A DNA stretch of 64,000 bases from Taxawa tesnikishii (nom. ined.) (GCA_030247885.1 JAPDRO010000029.1:232652-296651), one strand, 5' to 3'. Numbered from the stretch's first letter, positions 38,575-51,169 are shown. Notes: generated from the letters alone by a model not told the origin. Program-made: numbers and translations.

Positions 38575-39318
38575 TTATGCCGGACTGACCGTAGCCTCGT
38601 CGCTTCTCCATCCCTCTACACTCCGTCCTTCGTACCATTGAGCTTGCGACCCCAACACCCCAGCGCCCCTTAGTTCTGCATTCAACCCGAGATAGACAGA
38701 TTTCTCTGCATTGTTCCAGGTTGTTAAAGTGTATTTTCTAGTCGCGTAGGTCTGGGTTATCACCCATAATCCATTCTCCTTCAAATCCCGCCATATTTGG
38801 CAGTCCATAGGAGCTCGTATGTTCTTCTCAACCCAATCTTTGAAGGGTCGCATGAGGTAGTATGCTTCGCGATTGATGGGAGGCAATGCCACCAGCACTC
38901 CGCCATATTTACTTGTCGAACTATATCTGATTCCCACTTTCGCGGCGAGAGGAATGTTTGTGGCTTCAGCCCTGCAGAGGATAGTCGTTAGTTGTGTGGA
39001 CATCACAATGTTGCTGACGTACGTTACTTCAGCCTTCACCTCACAGGTTTCACTCATCACATGTTTGGTTGTCAGTGGACCCCATGCGATACTGTTGTTG
39101 GTGGGAGCTTTGTCTAAGTCCTCCGGCTTTGTAGGCTGGAGTCCATATCGCTTGAGTGATCCGGCTTCTGTGATGTTTCCTATTCTATTCCAATGGCCCG
39201 ACCCGTCAAAGTATCCGCAATCGCCAATGCGGAGCTCAGCATTTGGAATCGGGTGATACAGAGCATAGTCTAGATCATGATGTCTCATGTGTTCCGCGTA
39301 TAATGCATTCAAGGACAT
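38575..39318 (-). CDS. Conserved-looking fungal protein of unknown function
   Basis: Uninterrupted 247-residue frame starting MSLNALYAEHMRHHDLDYAL; an in-frame Met 27 codons upstream exists but adds a less likely leader. It has no signal peptide or membrane segment. It contains a glycine/aromatic motif (IGDCGYFDGSGHWNRIGNIT), an alternating hydrophobic middle that suggests beta strands, and Trp-rich later parts (WVEKN, CQIWRDLKENGLWVI). Composition is GC-balanced and codon use normal. I have an impression of similar uncharacterised fungal proteins with the same opening, but cannot name a family. It sits between two transposon remnants, which may explain why it is variable between strains. Confidence 0.7.
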   Translation of the reverse strand: MSLNALYAEHMRHHDLDYALYHPIPNAELRIGDCGYFDGSGHWNRIGNITEAGSLKRYGLQPTKPEDLDKAPTNNSIAWGPLTTKHVMSETCEVKAEVTYVSNIVMSTQLTTILCRAEATNIPLAAKVGIRYSSTSKYGGVLVALPPINREAYYLMRPFKDWVEKNIRAPMDCQIWRDLKENGLWVITQTYATRKYTLTTWNNAEKSVYLGLNAELRGAGVLGSQAQWYEGRSVEGWRSDEATVSPA

Positions 39319-39660
39319 GATGTTGACAACAATGTCGATGAGATTTGTGAGAAAAGCCAGCGACGTATCTTGTTTCTTATGAGTCGAGTTGCGCTGCAAA
39401 GTCCACTTCTAGACCATGTCAGGATCAGAGGATAGTCAATGCCAACCACCACTGCTTGACATAGCGTATGATTCGAGGTTGGTGGCACCACGATTCGGAG
39501 GCCTTGGCTGTCATCTCATATCAGTTCTAAGTACCCCTTACGCTCTTACTGGCAACTTCGGTACCCTTCTCGACAAGCACAGAGCAATACCGCCAGAGGC
39601 CGGCGTGCGCTTGTTAACATCGAAGTGGTAGAGGAGACATTGGTTGCCTCGGACAAGAAT

Positions 39661-41350
39661 GAGAAGTAACGTAAACCGCGGGAAGCTAGTTAGGTGGGGT
39701 AGTTGGTTCCCCAATCTCTACCCCTTCAACTCCATCAATCATCTACGTACCGTAACGATAATGCAATCAGAATCCGAGTCGCTATATACGTTTTTAGGCA
39801 CTTTATCACTATCGCCTTCGAGTACTTCTTCAATTAGACGCTTGCGTAGTCGTTCACGTAGCTTTTTGCTTAATAACTCCGCTTTAGCTACCTTCGCTAT
39901 TTCAAGTACTTCTTTTGTACTAAATATAAACCTCCCTTTTAATGCGACTTGCTTACCTTTCTTTCGAGTCTTTCGTATATTAAGAAGCTTCTCCTATTCT
40001 TCTACTTATTTGCGTAAAGTAACGAGCTTATTATACGTCGCTTTAAAAGCGTAAGTTATTTACTCTATATATTACTTTACTAGTAATAAAACGTTCTATA
40101 TAGCCTTAATTATAGAAGTGAAAAGCGCGTTTACTTCGCGTAACTTAGTACTATTTAGTAGTAAGCTATTAAGTAGTAATAAGTCTAGATTTAGTTATTA
40201 TAGTAGTATATATAGTTTTAAGTTCGCTATAGTTAGCTTTATAAGTAGCTTATTAAGTACTATTATAAGGCTTAAAGGCTAAAGGCTAGCGCCTCTCTAT
40301 TTACTAAGAATATTATAAGTAGTAATTACCTTAACTTTCGCGCGTATATATATCTCCATTTATTTTACGTATAATATATAGTTAAAGTCAATTTATAAGG
40401 TAGTATTAGTCTCTAAAGTTAGCGTATACTTTAGTAGTATAAATACCCTAATATTAAATAGTTATAATAAATATAAATAGTAAGGTAGTAAGATAAATAA
40501 GTTAATTATATTCTCTATATAAAAGGTAATTACTTTTGCTATTATATAACTACTATAACTATTTATAATTAATGTTCTTTATATTATAAGGTCCTTTAAT
40601 TACGTTAAGAACTCGAAAATTATAGTTAATTACTAGAGACTATAACTATTAAATATTTAGTTACTATTACTAGTTAAGAACTTTTAGTTTAAAGGCATAT
40701 ATCTAAGTACTTAAGTAGTATTAATATACTTAGCCTTAAAGATAATTAAGAGTAGTATAGCTTCTTTAATAGCGCTTATATACTTGATTATTATTATCTA
40801 CTCTTAATAGCTTATAACTACCTTTTAGTTAAATATCTTATATATATTAACTAATACTCTTAACGTTTAATTTACTTTAATAATGAAGTTAGACTTATTT
40901 ATATTATAGGCGCGCTTTAAAGGATAATTATATTATATAAATAGCTTTATTATTATATTAAATTACTTCTTTATAATATTATAACTTATTATATTAAAGT
41001 ATACGCTCTTAATTTAACGAATCTATATACTTAAAATCTTAAGATAATAAATCTTAAAGTAGTCGAGTTACTTCTTACTAATTAGTTAAAGTAATAGTTA
41101 TAAAGTTCTCGATAATTATACGCGTTTATATTAAACTTCTTTAACTATTTATATAACTAATATAAGCGAAGTTAAAAAACTAGTATATATAAGATATATA
41201 ATCTATTAGACTAATATTATTTCTTTCGTATTTAAAAGGATTTACTCTATTTTATACGCTATAGCGCGTAAAGTATATCTAACTATATAACTCTATAGCA
41301 TAATATTTAAAACGTTAAATGTAAGCGTAGCCTTATAAATCGATAAGTAT
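39661..41350 (-). mobile_element. Pogo-like transposase relic (RIPed)
   Basis: On the minus strand the last 100 codons before the stop at 39739 read well: KGKQVALKGRFIFSTKEVLE, then RERLRKRLIEEVLEGDSD and SDSDSDCIIVT, the basic-then-acidic tail of pogo/Tc1-mariner-type DDE transposases in this fungal group. The outer end, gtaacgtaaaccgcgggaag at about 39667, is its presumed terminal repeat. RIP is weak over the last 300 bases and severe inward, so the catalytic part is not readable. The 5' limit is a guess. Confidence 0.7.
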
Positions 41351-42480
41351 TCTTTCTTTCTTATTATAAATATTACCTTTTAAATATTAGCTTCAAAATA
41401 GGCTAGTTTTATAAGTATAGAGTTACCTATAATAGGTAGTAATAATAATAGAAAATTAAAAGATTACGTTTAAGTAATTAACTACCTTACTTAATTAGCT
41501 TCCTTATAGTTTATATTATAAGTAATTAGACTTTATTATTAAGTTAAAAGCGTTAAAAAGTAGCTAGTTTTTATAAGAATTAGTAGTATTATAATACTTT
41601 TGCTAAGGTACTATATACTCTCTATAAAATCCCTATAAGAGCTAATAATAAGTAATTCTTTATATTCTTATATTATAAAGTATTTACTAGAAAATTATCT
41701 AGAAGATATAGTAAGTAAAGACTATATTATATCTTTAACTAAAGTTGTTATAAGTAGTTACATAATACCTAGGACTTACTTATAAAGCGGACTTATCCTA
41801 CTTTATAAGGAAACTCGAGGCCCCTTAGAGAAAGATAATAATTAATCTCTACTATAATTAATCGAGTCCTAGCGTTCTATACGTTACTATAAACTACCCT
41901 TATAAAAGTAAATATTATTCTTTTATCTATAACTATTTACTATAAGTAAGTAATACTCTTCTTATAATAAATTTCCTTTATATTTCTTTAACTTTACTTA
42001 ACTTAAGTTAAACTTAAAAGTATTTAGTATATTAAGGTAATATAAACTTAACTAGTACTATCTATATTTTACCCTTAAAATAAAGATATTACTAGTAGGT
42101 AAAATAGTTGTTATTTATAGATTTTTAAATATATTACTTACTTTACTATTAATATCTATAAGGAAGGATCCGAGTATATTTAAGGTTAAGTTTAAAGTAA
42201 GCGTAAAGGCTCCTAGCTTACTAAAAATTTCTAGGGCTAATTTAATACTACTAAGATACTAGTACTACTTTAAATTGTTATATGCCTACTAACGGACTAT
42301 GCCGTAGTTGCTACTAAATAATGTTATGTTTTTATATTTAGCTAGAGCCTTACCGTTAAGATCGGTCCTCTTGTTAGTAATAATTTAATTACTACTTAGT
42401 AGGAGATTAGTCTACTAGTCTCCCTTCTTAATAGACTAGACGCTACCTTCTTTAGGTTGCATACTATAGGTTAGCTTGTA
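40050..42480. repeat. Middle RIP block
   Basis: AT-rich and CpA/TpG-depleted, as in the left block. It holds the inner part of the pogo-like element and an LTR-like repeat. 42240-42480 is less heavily mutated and grades into normal DNA. No live gene. Confidence 0.88.
41746..41905. repeat. Short LTR-like repeat, copy B
   Basis: Best preserved copy of the repeat also at 1192-1352 and 55509-55672. It starts TGTTATAAGTAGTT and ends aactacccttataa, imperfect inverted ends. It contains ctcgaggccccttagag, conserved in copy A. Confidence 0.65.
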
Positions 42481-42787
42481 GTGAGACTAGACGAATTGCT
42501 TGCTTTTATCCTCCATCTAGGAGTTGATTCCGAAAGTACTACTTGTTGTTCTTGTTAGCCTGTCGTCGGAGCTTTCGACTTCGAGCTCAACACACTCTCT
42601 TTCTTGAAGACAACATCCATCCAGTAATAGAAGAAGAAGTCGAAAAGCACCCTCCTTTGAGCGGTCGCATTGGAGGCTGTCTTTGAATGGTTCTTTAGGT
42701 CGCTGCGGTACCGAACAGCTACCGTTGATCCACCTATACCGCGTATCAGCGATGTTATTGCTGCAATTGATTGCGAGAGTAACGCAG

Positions 42788-44127
42788 CTAACCTCGGACA
42801 TCTGTCCTCTCATCCGGTTTGTACCATGAGTCATTTCTGCCAGAAACTTCAAAAGTCGAGTCTCGCCGGACGCCATTCCCATCAGTTGAAGCGAGAGGTT
42901 TGATCTCTCCTAAAGTCCATGATGTCGTGTACCCAGAATCATGCGGTATCTTCTCTTGTATTTTTGGGGTAGGGTCTGCCTTGCCCAGATCGCCAAGCAA
43001 GCTGGTAAGCCAGAGGATGAAGGCCTGCTTCGAGAAAGCCATTACACCGTCGCCTCCGGTTGTTCCGGTGCTCGGTGTAAGGATAGTACTGAAGAACGGA
43101 CGTTGAAACATTCCTTTTGGGGTATCGCTGTCCTCGAGGGTCACCTGGTCTGATTCTTTGTCTCGATATGTCACATGTCGAAGTTCAATGTCCCTTTGGT
43201 ATACGCTTGGTCTGCAGAGTCTATTGAAGGAGTGCTAGACAAATCGAATCTGCGAGTCCGCGACTCAGTACAAGTGCAATCATTTCCCACTCTAGTCTAT
43301 CATTGCTGTGGCGGTTTGGCAAGGAAAGGGATCGACATAGGTGTACGTACCGTCTTGGAATGAAGTACGTCGGAGTAGCAGTGGGCAATTTGAGATTGGC
43401 ATTCACTTCTTCCAGCGTTGGTGGCTTCGCTGAAATTCCGTAGCCAAGGACGTACGGAGAGTCGGCGCTGGGTAGACCTTGCGATGCTTTATGCAGAGCG
43501 TCGAAGTCTTTCGACACTCTCGCTGCCATCGTGGCTTGTACAACATTGGATGCAGGCTCGCCGTCTTTGCCGACCACAGAGAATGTGTCAGGGACTTTCG
43601 ATTCTTCGAAAAAGCAGAATATTGAAGCGGCCGTAAATTTTGCCGAGTCAATCGCTTGAAATTTGGTCTCGGCTTCTGGAGTCAGTGTGGTTGGGTCTTG
43701 CGAGTTCTGAGATTTGCCAACCACCAGAGAGGAGGATCGCGTTAGCCGTGTGCAGAAACCGTCAAAGACTTGAATGTATCATACATGCTTGGATGTCGAG
43801 ACCAGTCGCACGCAACGAGACCTCCCAGGTCATCTTCCAGCCGTCGATCTCGGCTTTAACGTCGCCATACTGATCGTCGTGATATTGCAACCAACTGTGT
43901 GACAACCCATCGGCAGGTTGTTTTGCCGAGTCTTCTCCTACAGCTTTCGCGAGGTCGGCAGACCACGGCTCTGCCTTGAAAGGAATCGTCGTGATCACAA
44001 TATGGCGTTTATTTGCAGATGGAAACGTAAATTGCGGGCAGTCAATGTGAGCCCTGATACCCGTGTGGAAGTTGGAAGGTGCAGTAGGTTGGTTGACGAC
44101 TTCGATGTCTGGTGGAGGCGGCTCCAT
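42788..44127 (-). CDS. Unrecognised multi-exon gene
   Basis: The likely start is MEPPPPDIEVVNQPTAP; the frame is open further upstream to 44367. Exon 1 runs to about 43785 and is rich in beta-strand-like segments (RAHIDCPQFTFPS, RHIVITTIPF, EIDGWKMTWEVSLRATGLDI). The second exon, about 43710-43351, contains FTAASIFCFFEESKVPDTF and SPYVLGYGISAKPPTLEEVN. An intron at 43221-43350 (donor gtacgt, phase 2) leads to a last exon, 43220-42788, ending ERTDVRG. The first splice is not certain: no clean GT-AG pair keeps both frames, so a one-base loss is possible. No signal peptide or membrane segment is seen. It is head to head with the next gene. I do not recognise the family. Confidence 0.55.
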
Positions 44128-44472
44128 TTTCTGAGGAGCCTCTCGAGGCGGGAAGATCGTCAAATTGTGGTTGATGTAGTATTGGGGCTGCGGAGGTGGT
44201 GCGAAACCACGTTTAGAGCTGCTGAATACAATGACAGCTTGACCGAGTTGAACGCGGAGAAGATCTCTGTCCACCCCGCTCAGCGGGAGTTGCGGCTCAT
44301 GTCGGATGTCAAGGACAAAGACAACCTCGAAGATATGGCTGACAAGGATGGAAAGCGTATTTTCCAAGGGGTAGATGAAGAAAAGTTTTCTCAGTCAGCG
44401 CATCATGTTTGCGACTAATGAATACAGCAAATCATCAAGTGATACTTCTTCTAGCACGACTAAAGAGAAGGT

Positions 44473-46063
44473 GATCTGAAAGTCCCCGGGACAGGGTCAT
44501 CGGATGAATGCTGGTGGAACCAGGCAACCAACGCTATTGCAGGCTTTTTGGCGATAACATTGAGGGCATCAAAGCCGGCGTCAAGGCCATCGTCAAGTGT
44601 GCAATCACCGTCCTTGGACCAACCTGGAAATTCGTTGTTTCGATCGGCGGTGAGATTTTAAGCTTTGCTTGGAAAGGCCTCGGTTTTTGCTCAAGGGTAT
44701 TGGTGCCTGCCTCAAGTTCCTAGGAATTCCGACAGAGGTTTTGAATGATTGGCTTTCCCATCTCTTCGATGGCACATCGACCAACGAGACGCAAGATGCA
44801 AGTCTGAAGCAGCGCTGATTTGTAACTGTCACTGACCTATCCAGGTACTCATCGGATTAGCGAAGGGTTCCATAACTGTTTGCAAGAATTTCGTCGGAGC
44901 AAGTCGCGCAAGCGTAAAGGACCTCTTCGTTGACGGCCGAGCATTCGCGAACAATGTTTCCAAAGATCAGAGGCTGCCTTCAGACAAGCCGGCATCAGGA
45001 GGTGACTCGCTCCTATCTAAGATAATGAACAATCCGATCATGAAAACGCTGCTCTCGTTTGATCCGCTGTCCCGGGTCCTCGAAGCGATCATAGAGGAAC
45101 TCCATATCACAATGCCGGATGTGACAGAGTTCGCAAACAAAATCGCGCAACATACTGGACAAGGAATTGACACCATTATTACCTGCCTTGAGGGCATCAT
45201 ACAGTCTCTTGTTGGCGCCCTAGGCAAGATTGCGGATGATCCATCGAATGTGCTGAACATCATACTGACCACCGTCTCCAACGACGTATGGAATCTGTTC
45301 GACGCAGTGAAAGGCATGTCACTTACCATTTGCGACATGCTTGTGGACATCTTCGACATGCTTGTCGAATTTGTGGAAGGTATTTGGGAAATCCCAGGCA
45401 TCACCGATGCCTACGAAGACTTTACTGGACAAAAGTTCAGTCTGCTGGGCTTTGCGACGTACATAGCGGCCGCTTTGGATGAGGAGCCTGTAAGTCCAAT
45501 GGATCACCGAAGCGCTTGTAAAATGTTTCGTGAAGGTGAAACTGATGCTCGCCACCCCCGAACAGGTACCACGCGAAGGCCTGATCTGCAGCTCTTTTGC
45601 CAGCCACGTTGGCGTCGGCTTATCCGCCTTCAAGTATGACTATGCTGGCGCCATGTTACTCTCGGCGGGAGACGCTGGGTCTATCATCTCCGAATGGGCC
45701 GCGGGCGATGACTGGTCCACCGAGAAATAGTGCGAAGAATGTCTTTCCGTTACGCGATTCATCAGTATCTGCACAGGATTTGTAGGAGTGGTCGCAGCTG
45801 ATGCGAAGCAAGAGCAAGTGGCTGTTGTATGTGGAGTGGCGGATCTGGGATTAAGTACCGTTGGGTTCGTTGGAGGTGAATTTATCGGCTTGGGATTCTT
45901 GCAGAGCTTACTCATGGTGTATACGACTACAACCATCATTGAGCGGATATGGACTCGTGCTCTTGCAGCATTTGACTTGTTGTATGCTATAATGCGGGCG
46001 GTACAGACGTTTCTTGGTCCTGACAATGCCCGGAATTACTCAGGGAAGACTGGGGAAGACTGA
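44473..46063 (+). pseudogene. Helix-rich protein of unknown function, broken
   Basis: Reads as an array of amphipathic and hydrophobic helices (IKAGVKAIVKCAITVLGPTW, FVVSIGGEILSFAWKGL, LLKGIGACLKFLGIPTEVL, VLEAIIEELHITMPDVTEFA, MLVDIFDMLVEFVEGIW, SLLGFATYIAAAL). Two one-base losses in T runs (44545-44549 and 44684-44688) break the first part. A good intron at 45490-45565 (donor gtaagt) joins EEP to VPREGLICSS. An in-frame TAG at 45728-45730 then interrupts a frame that stays open and coding-like (VVAADAKQEQVAVVCGVADL) to 46063. The same helix style occurs in the C-terminal part of large uncharacterised fungal proteins I have an impression of but cannot name. Probably a pseudogene, N-terminally truncated. 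Divergent from the neighbour at 42788-44127. Confidence 0.55.
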
Positions 46064-47373
46064 GGAAGACGAAACGCATCTTTGTCTGTTCTGAGCCCTG
46101 ACGCAGGAAGTCGCTGATGTCACAAGCCTCCTACAAGTCTGGTAATGGAAGCGCGAAATGGCTTCACGAAAAGACACTGTCCTACTCACCCAGCCACTCC
46201 GGACCTAGCTTTGTGCTGGACCTAATGTTGTCGCCTTTCGCCTCTTTTGCTTTCAAATTCACTAAGCGTCCTTTGGCAAGATATCTAGGTTCTTAGGTCG
46301 AGAGAAGAACATGCACTGCGCAGGGAGCCTTCAGTACATCCTATACTTCCAATCTCCGAAGCCACCTCAAACATGCTATATCGGAGCAGAGCAATGCTGG
46401 GCCATGCGGCTTGTTCAGGAATGCGGTTTACAGTTGGGCTGAAACGCAAATCTCAGCCTTCGCTCAAGGACACTATGATGCATACAGCGCACATTGAGTA
46501 GAGCCAAGGCGCGATGGGTGACTTCGTGGAGCTTCTTCATGGCTGCAAAACGTCAGCAGTCCTCCTACCTGGGCCACAGATGATGTCCTTAAACTAGCAG
46601 TCGCTTGTCAGACTCAGACGTGCACCCTTCAGTGACTCAAGGTTTGGCTGGATGTGTTCAGTAGTGGCCGAATTTCCTGACCCTTGGAAGGTTTTTGCGC
46701 AGAGACCATCCAAGGTAGCCAGTTAATTGCCAGGAAAGGAATACGTACTTGAGCTTGACTCATGGTTGAAGCACGGTCCCGACGACACGCACGGAAACAT
46801 CAATCTACCGGACATTGCGCTCACACCACTGGTTGCACTCACACAACTGACCCGATATTAGCGACAACTCGCGCACTGCCTAGAGCGGGTAGAAGATCAG
46901 AACGCTTGCGCAAGCGCTGCTGCTCTTCAAGCAGAACTCGTCACCTAATCAACTTCCCTACGGTTTACGTTATTGACAGGCGGGTTGGCGACAGTACTCC
47001 AGCTATATACCGTGCACACGCCTGGACGTTGGAATGCATAACCAGCCCACTGGACCACGACCACGGTCTCAATTCCAGAAAAGGCTGACAAATTCATCGC
47101 TCGCGTATTACATATCGCGCTTTGCGTTCGAGGCGCTCATCCTGGCTCATCGATCACCCTCCACTCTAGTGTCCTATGAATTACGCTTTGCAGCTGCTAC
47201 CCAATCAGAGACAGCGTAGACGGCTGGGATGAGATATGCACTGAATTGAGGCGCACGGATATCGTGATGACGGGGAGATGTTTCCATCGAACCGGCTGAG
47301 GCTGCGTCCAATTGATAGCTTCGTCTGCCGCATAATTCCGGACCAAACTCTCCTAAAGTTCTCGATTTCCCAT
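46064..47373. other. Intergenic with a transposon end
   Basis: No gene recognised. At about 46944-46973, aacttccctacggtttacgt matches the pogo-like terminal sequence found elsewhere in the window. 47205-47373 follows the truncated alcohol dehydrogenase and shows no similarity to that family. Confidence 0.55.
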
Positions 47374-48359
47374 TCAGCAAGCTCCTGTCCACTTGTCGTC
47401 CCCCTTGTCATTGCAGACGACGGCAGGATGGAGACCGATTCCATCTGTGAAGTCAAGAATCTGCTGTATCGATGTCTCGTCTTTGGGATTGACTGTGAGG
47501 TCTGGCCGTAGAGCGGGTGAGACCTCTGCTTCTTGGATCTGCGTGAGGTCACGATTTCTGACCGCGACGACGCGATAACCAAGTGCCTTTGCGAATTGGA
47601 TTCCAAGGAGACCCAAGGCTCCGATTCCGACGATTGCAAGCGTCTGACCCTTCTGCAGATTGGCCTCAAGGATACCGTTCCAGACTGTTGCACCAGCGCA
47701 CATCATCGGCGCGGCTTCTATCATCGAAGTCAGTGGGACGTACCTGGCGAGGGAGCATTGACGACAGGTCTAGGATCTTAGACAGGAGAAGAGAGGAGAG
47801 AGTTGTAAGCGATCATACTTACGCTCGAAAGATACCTCTTCCGGGATCTTCACCACCGCTTCGTCATGAGCAAGCATATACTCGGCGAATCCTCCATCGG
47901 TACCGACAATGCCACACATTGTTCTATTGTCGCAGTAACGCGCCTTTGGTTTCTGGCCGAAAGTCGCTGAATACCACTTGCAGCCGCTGCAAGAGCCGCA
48001 AGGGTTTGTGAAGAGATAGACACCGACGCGATCTCCGACCTTCCATTCCCCAGAAACGTCAGGCCCAAGTGCGGCAATCGTGCCTGTCGGCTCATGCGAT
48101 CCCGTATGTGGCAGCTTTGTCTTGAAGGCACCCTCGTAGACCATGTGGTCAGTATGACAAAAGCCAGACGCCACGAGCTGCACTAGTATCTCCTTCGAAC
48201 ATGGGACTGGAACTGGCACATCCTCGCATAACTTGTAGTTTTCGTTGAACTATACCGCGAATTATCAGGATTTCAATCCTTTTGTGAGATGGAGGACGTG
48301 AGTTGACTTACTTCCAGGAGCCTCAACGCTTTCATCTCTGAGGGCAAGTTCGAGGACAT
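47374..48359 (-). pseudogene. Zinc alcohol dehydrogenase, C-terminally truncated
   Basis: Medium-chain zinc dehydrogenase that oxidises alcohols with NAD(P). Exons 48359-48312, 48249-47823 and 47717-47374, with introns of 62 and 105 bases. The catalytic zinc ligands are present: Cys in SGFCHTDH and His-Glu in GSHEPTG. The structural zinc loop has Cys-rich NPCGSCSGC with YC beyond. The substrate-domain helix AAPMMCAGATVWNGI and the Rossmann motif IVGIGALGLLGIQFAKALG follow. After AVVCND the sequence leaves the family and stops at GDDKWTGAC. About 100 residues of the C-terminal half are missing, including the end of the nucleotide fold, so the product should be inactive. The upstream exons look undamaged, so truncation by a rearrangement is likelier than slow decay. 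Confidence 0.85.
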
Positions 48360-49293
48360 GGTTTCCCGTTGAAGAGACTACTAAAGGGTATATCAATCAG
48401 ATTTGATCAGGACCTTGGGTCATTCCACGACTTGACCTGCTTGAGGTTCTGCCGGCATAATTTATACCTTCTTTGACGATGAACAGATGCATCGGGTTAC
48501 TCACGAGGCGTGGCGTTCGAGTCGACGCCTCTGCAAGCTCGTCTGTTTAAGAGAAGGTAGACGAATCATTACCCAGACCATACAAGCCGGCTTAGCAGGT
48601 CGCCGCTAGACTGACCTCAGCTCCTATGAATTGTCTGCTCCACGCCTGCTCTGACTATCTTGCTCAAGTTAATGCCTTAGTACGATGCGTAAGCATGCGT
48701 TGCTTTCGCTTACGCAATGGTTCGGATATGAATAGTTGACGCCGGGAATGTGGCCAAACATAGTCAAAGTGTGACGCGAAGCTGCCAAGTGATATATACG
48801 TACGTAGTGTTCGAACGAGGCGTCGCATCTGCATCATGCTGCTTGCGCATCTCAGGCGCGGAATTAATTTGCTCAAGGAGGGGTAGTTCTTTCAAGAAGT
48901 GGTTGTGGCGTAGGGTTAGGTAAGGCTTGGGATTCCTGTGATAATTACAAAGGCCCGGAGTACGGTTGAAAGCGACCAGGCAATTCTCGTGGGATCAAAG
49001 ATCGGCCAGAGGATCTACTGATTACGAAAGCAAGATGTGTGCTCTCGTAGCACACGCCCGGGTAAACACGGTAACATACTGACGAGTGTCATATGTGATG
49101 CTTCATTGCGATAGCTGCGTGCGCAAACCTTTCTGATGATTGCTAAGCGCTAATTGATTCCCAATTCGCAGCGTCTGTAACGTCGCAGGCGACTTACTCG
49201 TCTCCGTGTCGTTTATAAAAGCGTACACATCCCTGGTATGAACACCTGAGAGTGCAAAGCACACATCGCGTTCACAGTCCAGCACAAAACAAC
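48360..49293. promoter_or_regulatory. Divergent intergenic region between two dehydrogenase-type genes
   Basis: 934 bases between the start codons of the truncated alcohol dehydrogenase and the quinone-oxidoreductase-like gene. No gene seen. tttataaaagc at about 49210 is a candidate TATA element about 80 bases before the second gene. Confidence 0.45.
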
Positions 49294-50375
49294 ATGGCCG
49301 TCCCGCAATATTTCAAGGCTGCCGTCGTGCACGAGCCGAAAGCTCAGAATGTCATCTCTAATCGCTCACTGGCGCCACTGGGACCTGGCGAAGTTGCCAT
49401 CAAAATCACTGTAACCGCTATCAATCCAGTCGACTGGAAGATGCGCGACTACAACAAATTCATCAGCGAGTATCCTGCTGTGCTGGGATCGGACGCTGCT
49501 GGAAGCGTTGCTGCTGTTGGACCGGATGTGACAGGTTTCGCAGTGGGCGATCGCGTCTTTTTCAAGGCATTATTGGGAAACATGGTTCTTCCACTTTCAA
49601 CAGTACTGCAAGATGCCAGCGGCCCTCATCTCGAAAACACCAAACAACGTCAGTGATGATCACGCGGCTAGTATCAGTCTCGCCTTGATGGTCGATGCCG
49701 TTGCCTTTTACGACAAGAAAGGACGAGGATTGACAGTGCCGTGGGAAAAGGGGGCGAACAGGCCGGAGCCGGCAGAGCTGTGGTCATCATCGGGGGCGCT
49801 TCATCGGTCGGCCAATATGCCATTCAGCTCGCTAAATTCTCAGGATTCGAGAGAATCATCACCAACGCAAGCGCCACAAACTTTGACACCCTCAAGCGAC
49901 TGGGCGCCCACGTAGTCTTGGACCGTAAGAACTCGGGTCCGGAAGATTTCAAGGCCGCGATCGGCGACGTACCCTTAGACTTCGTTTTCGACGCCATCTC
50001 AACAAAGGCCACACAGTGCATGGCCGTCCACATCGTTCAAGCTACAAAGGCAGAGGATTGCCCCGTCGTGACGGTGCATGTTATGTCCATCCAGCAGAGA
50101 TCTACCCAGATGCTATCGCTTTGAGCCAGTCGCAGACACCCAACGTAGAAATGAAACAAGTGTTGGGTATTGGCAGCAACCCAGCTCTGCGATATCTGAG
50201 TGAGCCGTTGTTTGCGAAACTGGGAGGCGAGAACGGGTACATAGCCAGAGGTCTCATCACGCCAAATCGTCCACGCGTAGTTTCTGGAGGGCTGAACGCA
50301 GTGGAGGAGGCGCTTAGTTTGAACAGAAAGGGCGTTTCGGGTGAGAAAGTTGTGTTTCGACCGTTCGATATGTAG
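49294..50375 (+). pseudogene. Quinone-oxidoreductase-like zinc-free dehydrogenase, frameshifted
   Basis: Medium-chain reductase of the kind found as enoyl reductase partners and toxin-resistance genes in fungi. No intron. The GroES-like part is intact (NPVDWKMRDY, YPAVLGSDAAGSVAAVGPDV, GDRVFF). Then FQQYCKMPAALISKTP, VVIIGGASSVGQYAIQLAK (the nucleotide-binding AxxGxxG-type loop), GAHVVLDRK and LDFVFDAIS follow, and a last part LGIGSNPALRYLSEPLF to VVFRPFDM. Four single-base losses are needed: two near 49578 and 49598 (C pairs), one in the G run 49750-49754, and one near 50080. Adding four makes the length 362 codons, a normal size. No other stop intervenes. It is either several recent lesions or sequence error. 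Confidence 0.85.
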
Positions 50376-51169
50376 ACACTCGGTGCGACATACGCATCAA
50401 AAATATTCGTCTCCGACTCTAGACTTTACTCACTGCCCTCGCAGTCCCTGCCTCTTCGTGCAGCTAGCAGGTGACCACTCTCTACTATACCTCCGTCAAC
50501 CATCAATCGTCTCATAATGTAATGTTTCTATCATCTACACCACGAGGAAAGACGTTCTTAGCACAGATCAAGCCCTTCTTGCTTCCAAACATTTGAGCAT
50601 TTCCATACTCATCAGCTCGTTGGCGACATTCAAACGACGAACGGCCTCGTCGGCCTGTCGGCAACACACGGTTGACGATCAACCTGACCGGCCCATCAAC
50701 GCAAATACTCCATAGACACGGTAGCACCACGAGTAGCACTCTTCCCGTACGAGTAAAGTAGAGCATCGATCAAGGAAAACATCCGGATGTACAAAGTGGG
50801 GGTGCTTCTCGAAAGTGATGGGATAGGGTCTGGAATCATGAGGAGAAAGTATGCTCTGGTCTTCCGTCGCACACGGCACTCGGACCTGTCTCTGCAAAAT
50901 GGCTGCAATTGCTCGAACGAGTGGTTTCCGACGAGTGACACGACGTACAAGAAGACGCATGTTCCAAGTTCACACGAGAACAAGTATCCCACGCCGGGCG
51001 ACATTGCGGTCGTCAAGCCGAGTGGCCCGGCAGGCCGCGGGATCGAGGAGCGAAGCGACTACAGCGAGCATGCTTTCATTGTGAATGTAGCTGAGGTCAT
51101 GCCAACGAAGAAACCCAACTCAGAGACTCGTGCTCATCTTCTAGCCTGGCCTCGTGTTCTTCCTGCATT
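50376..51169. other. Intergenic, no gene recognised
   Basis: Short overlapping frames on both strands. One plus-strand frame (50787-51173) is 128 codons long but shows no motif and is mirrored by an equally long minus-strand frame. It is not called as a gene. Confidence 0.45.
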
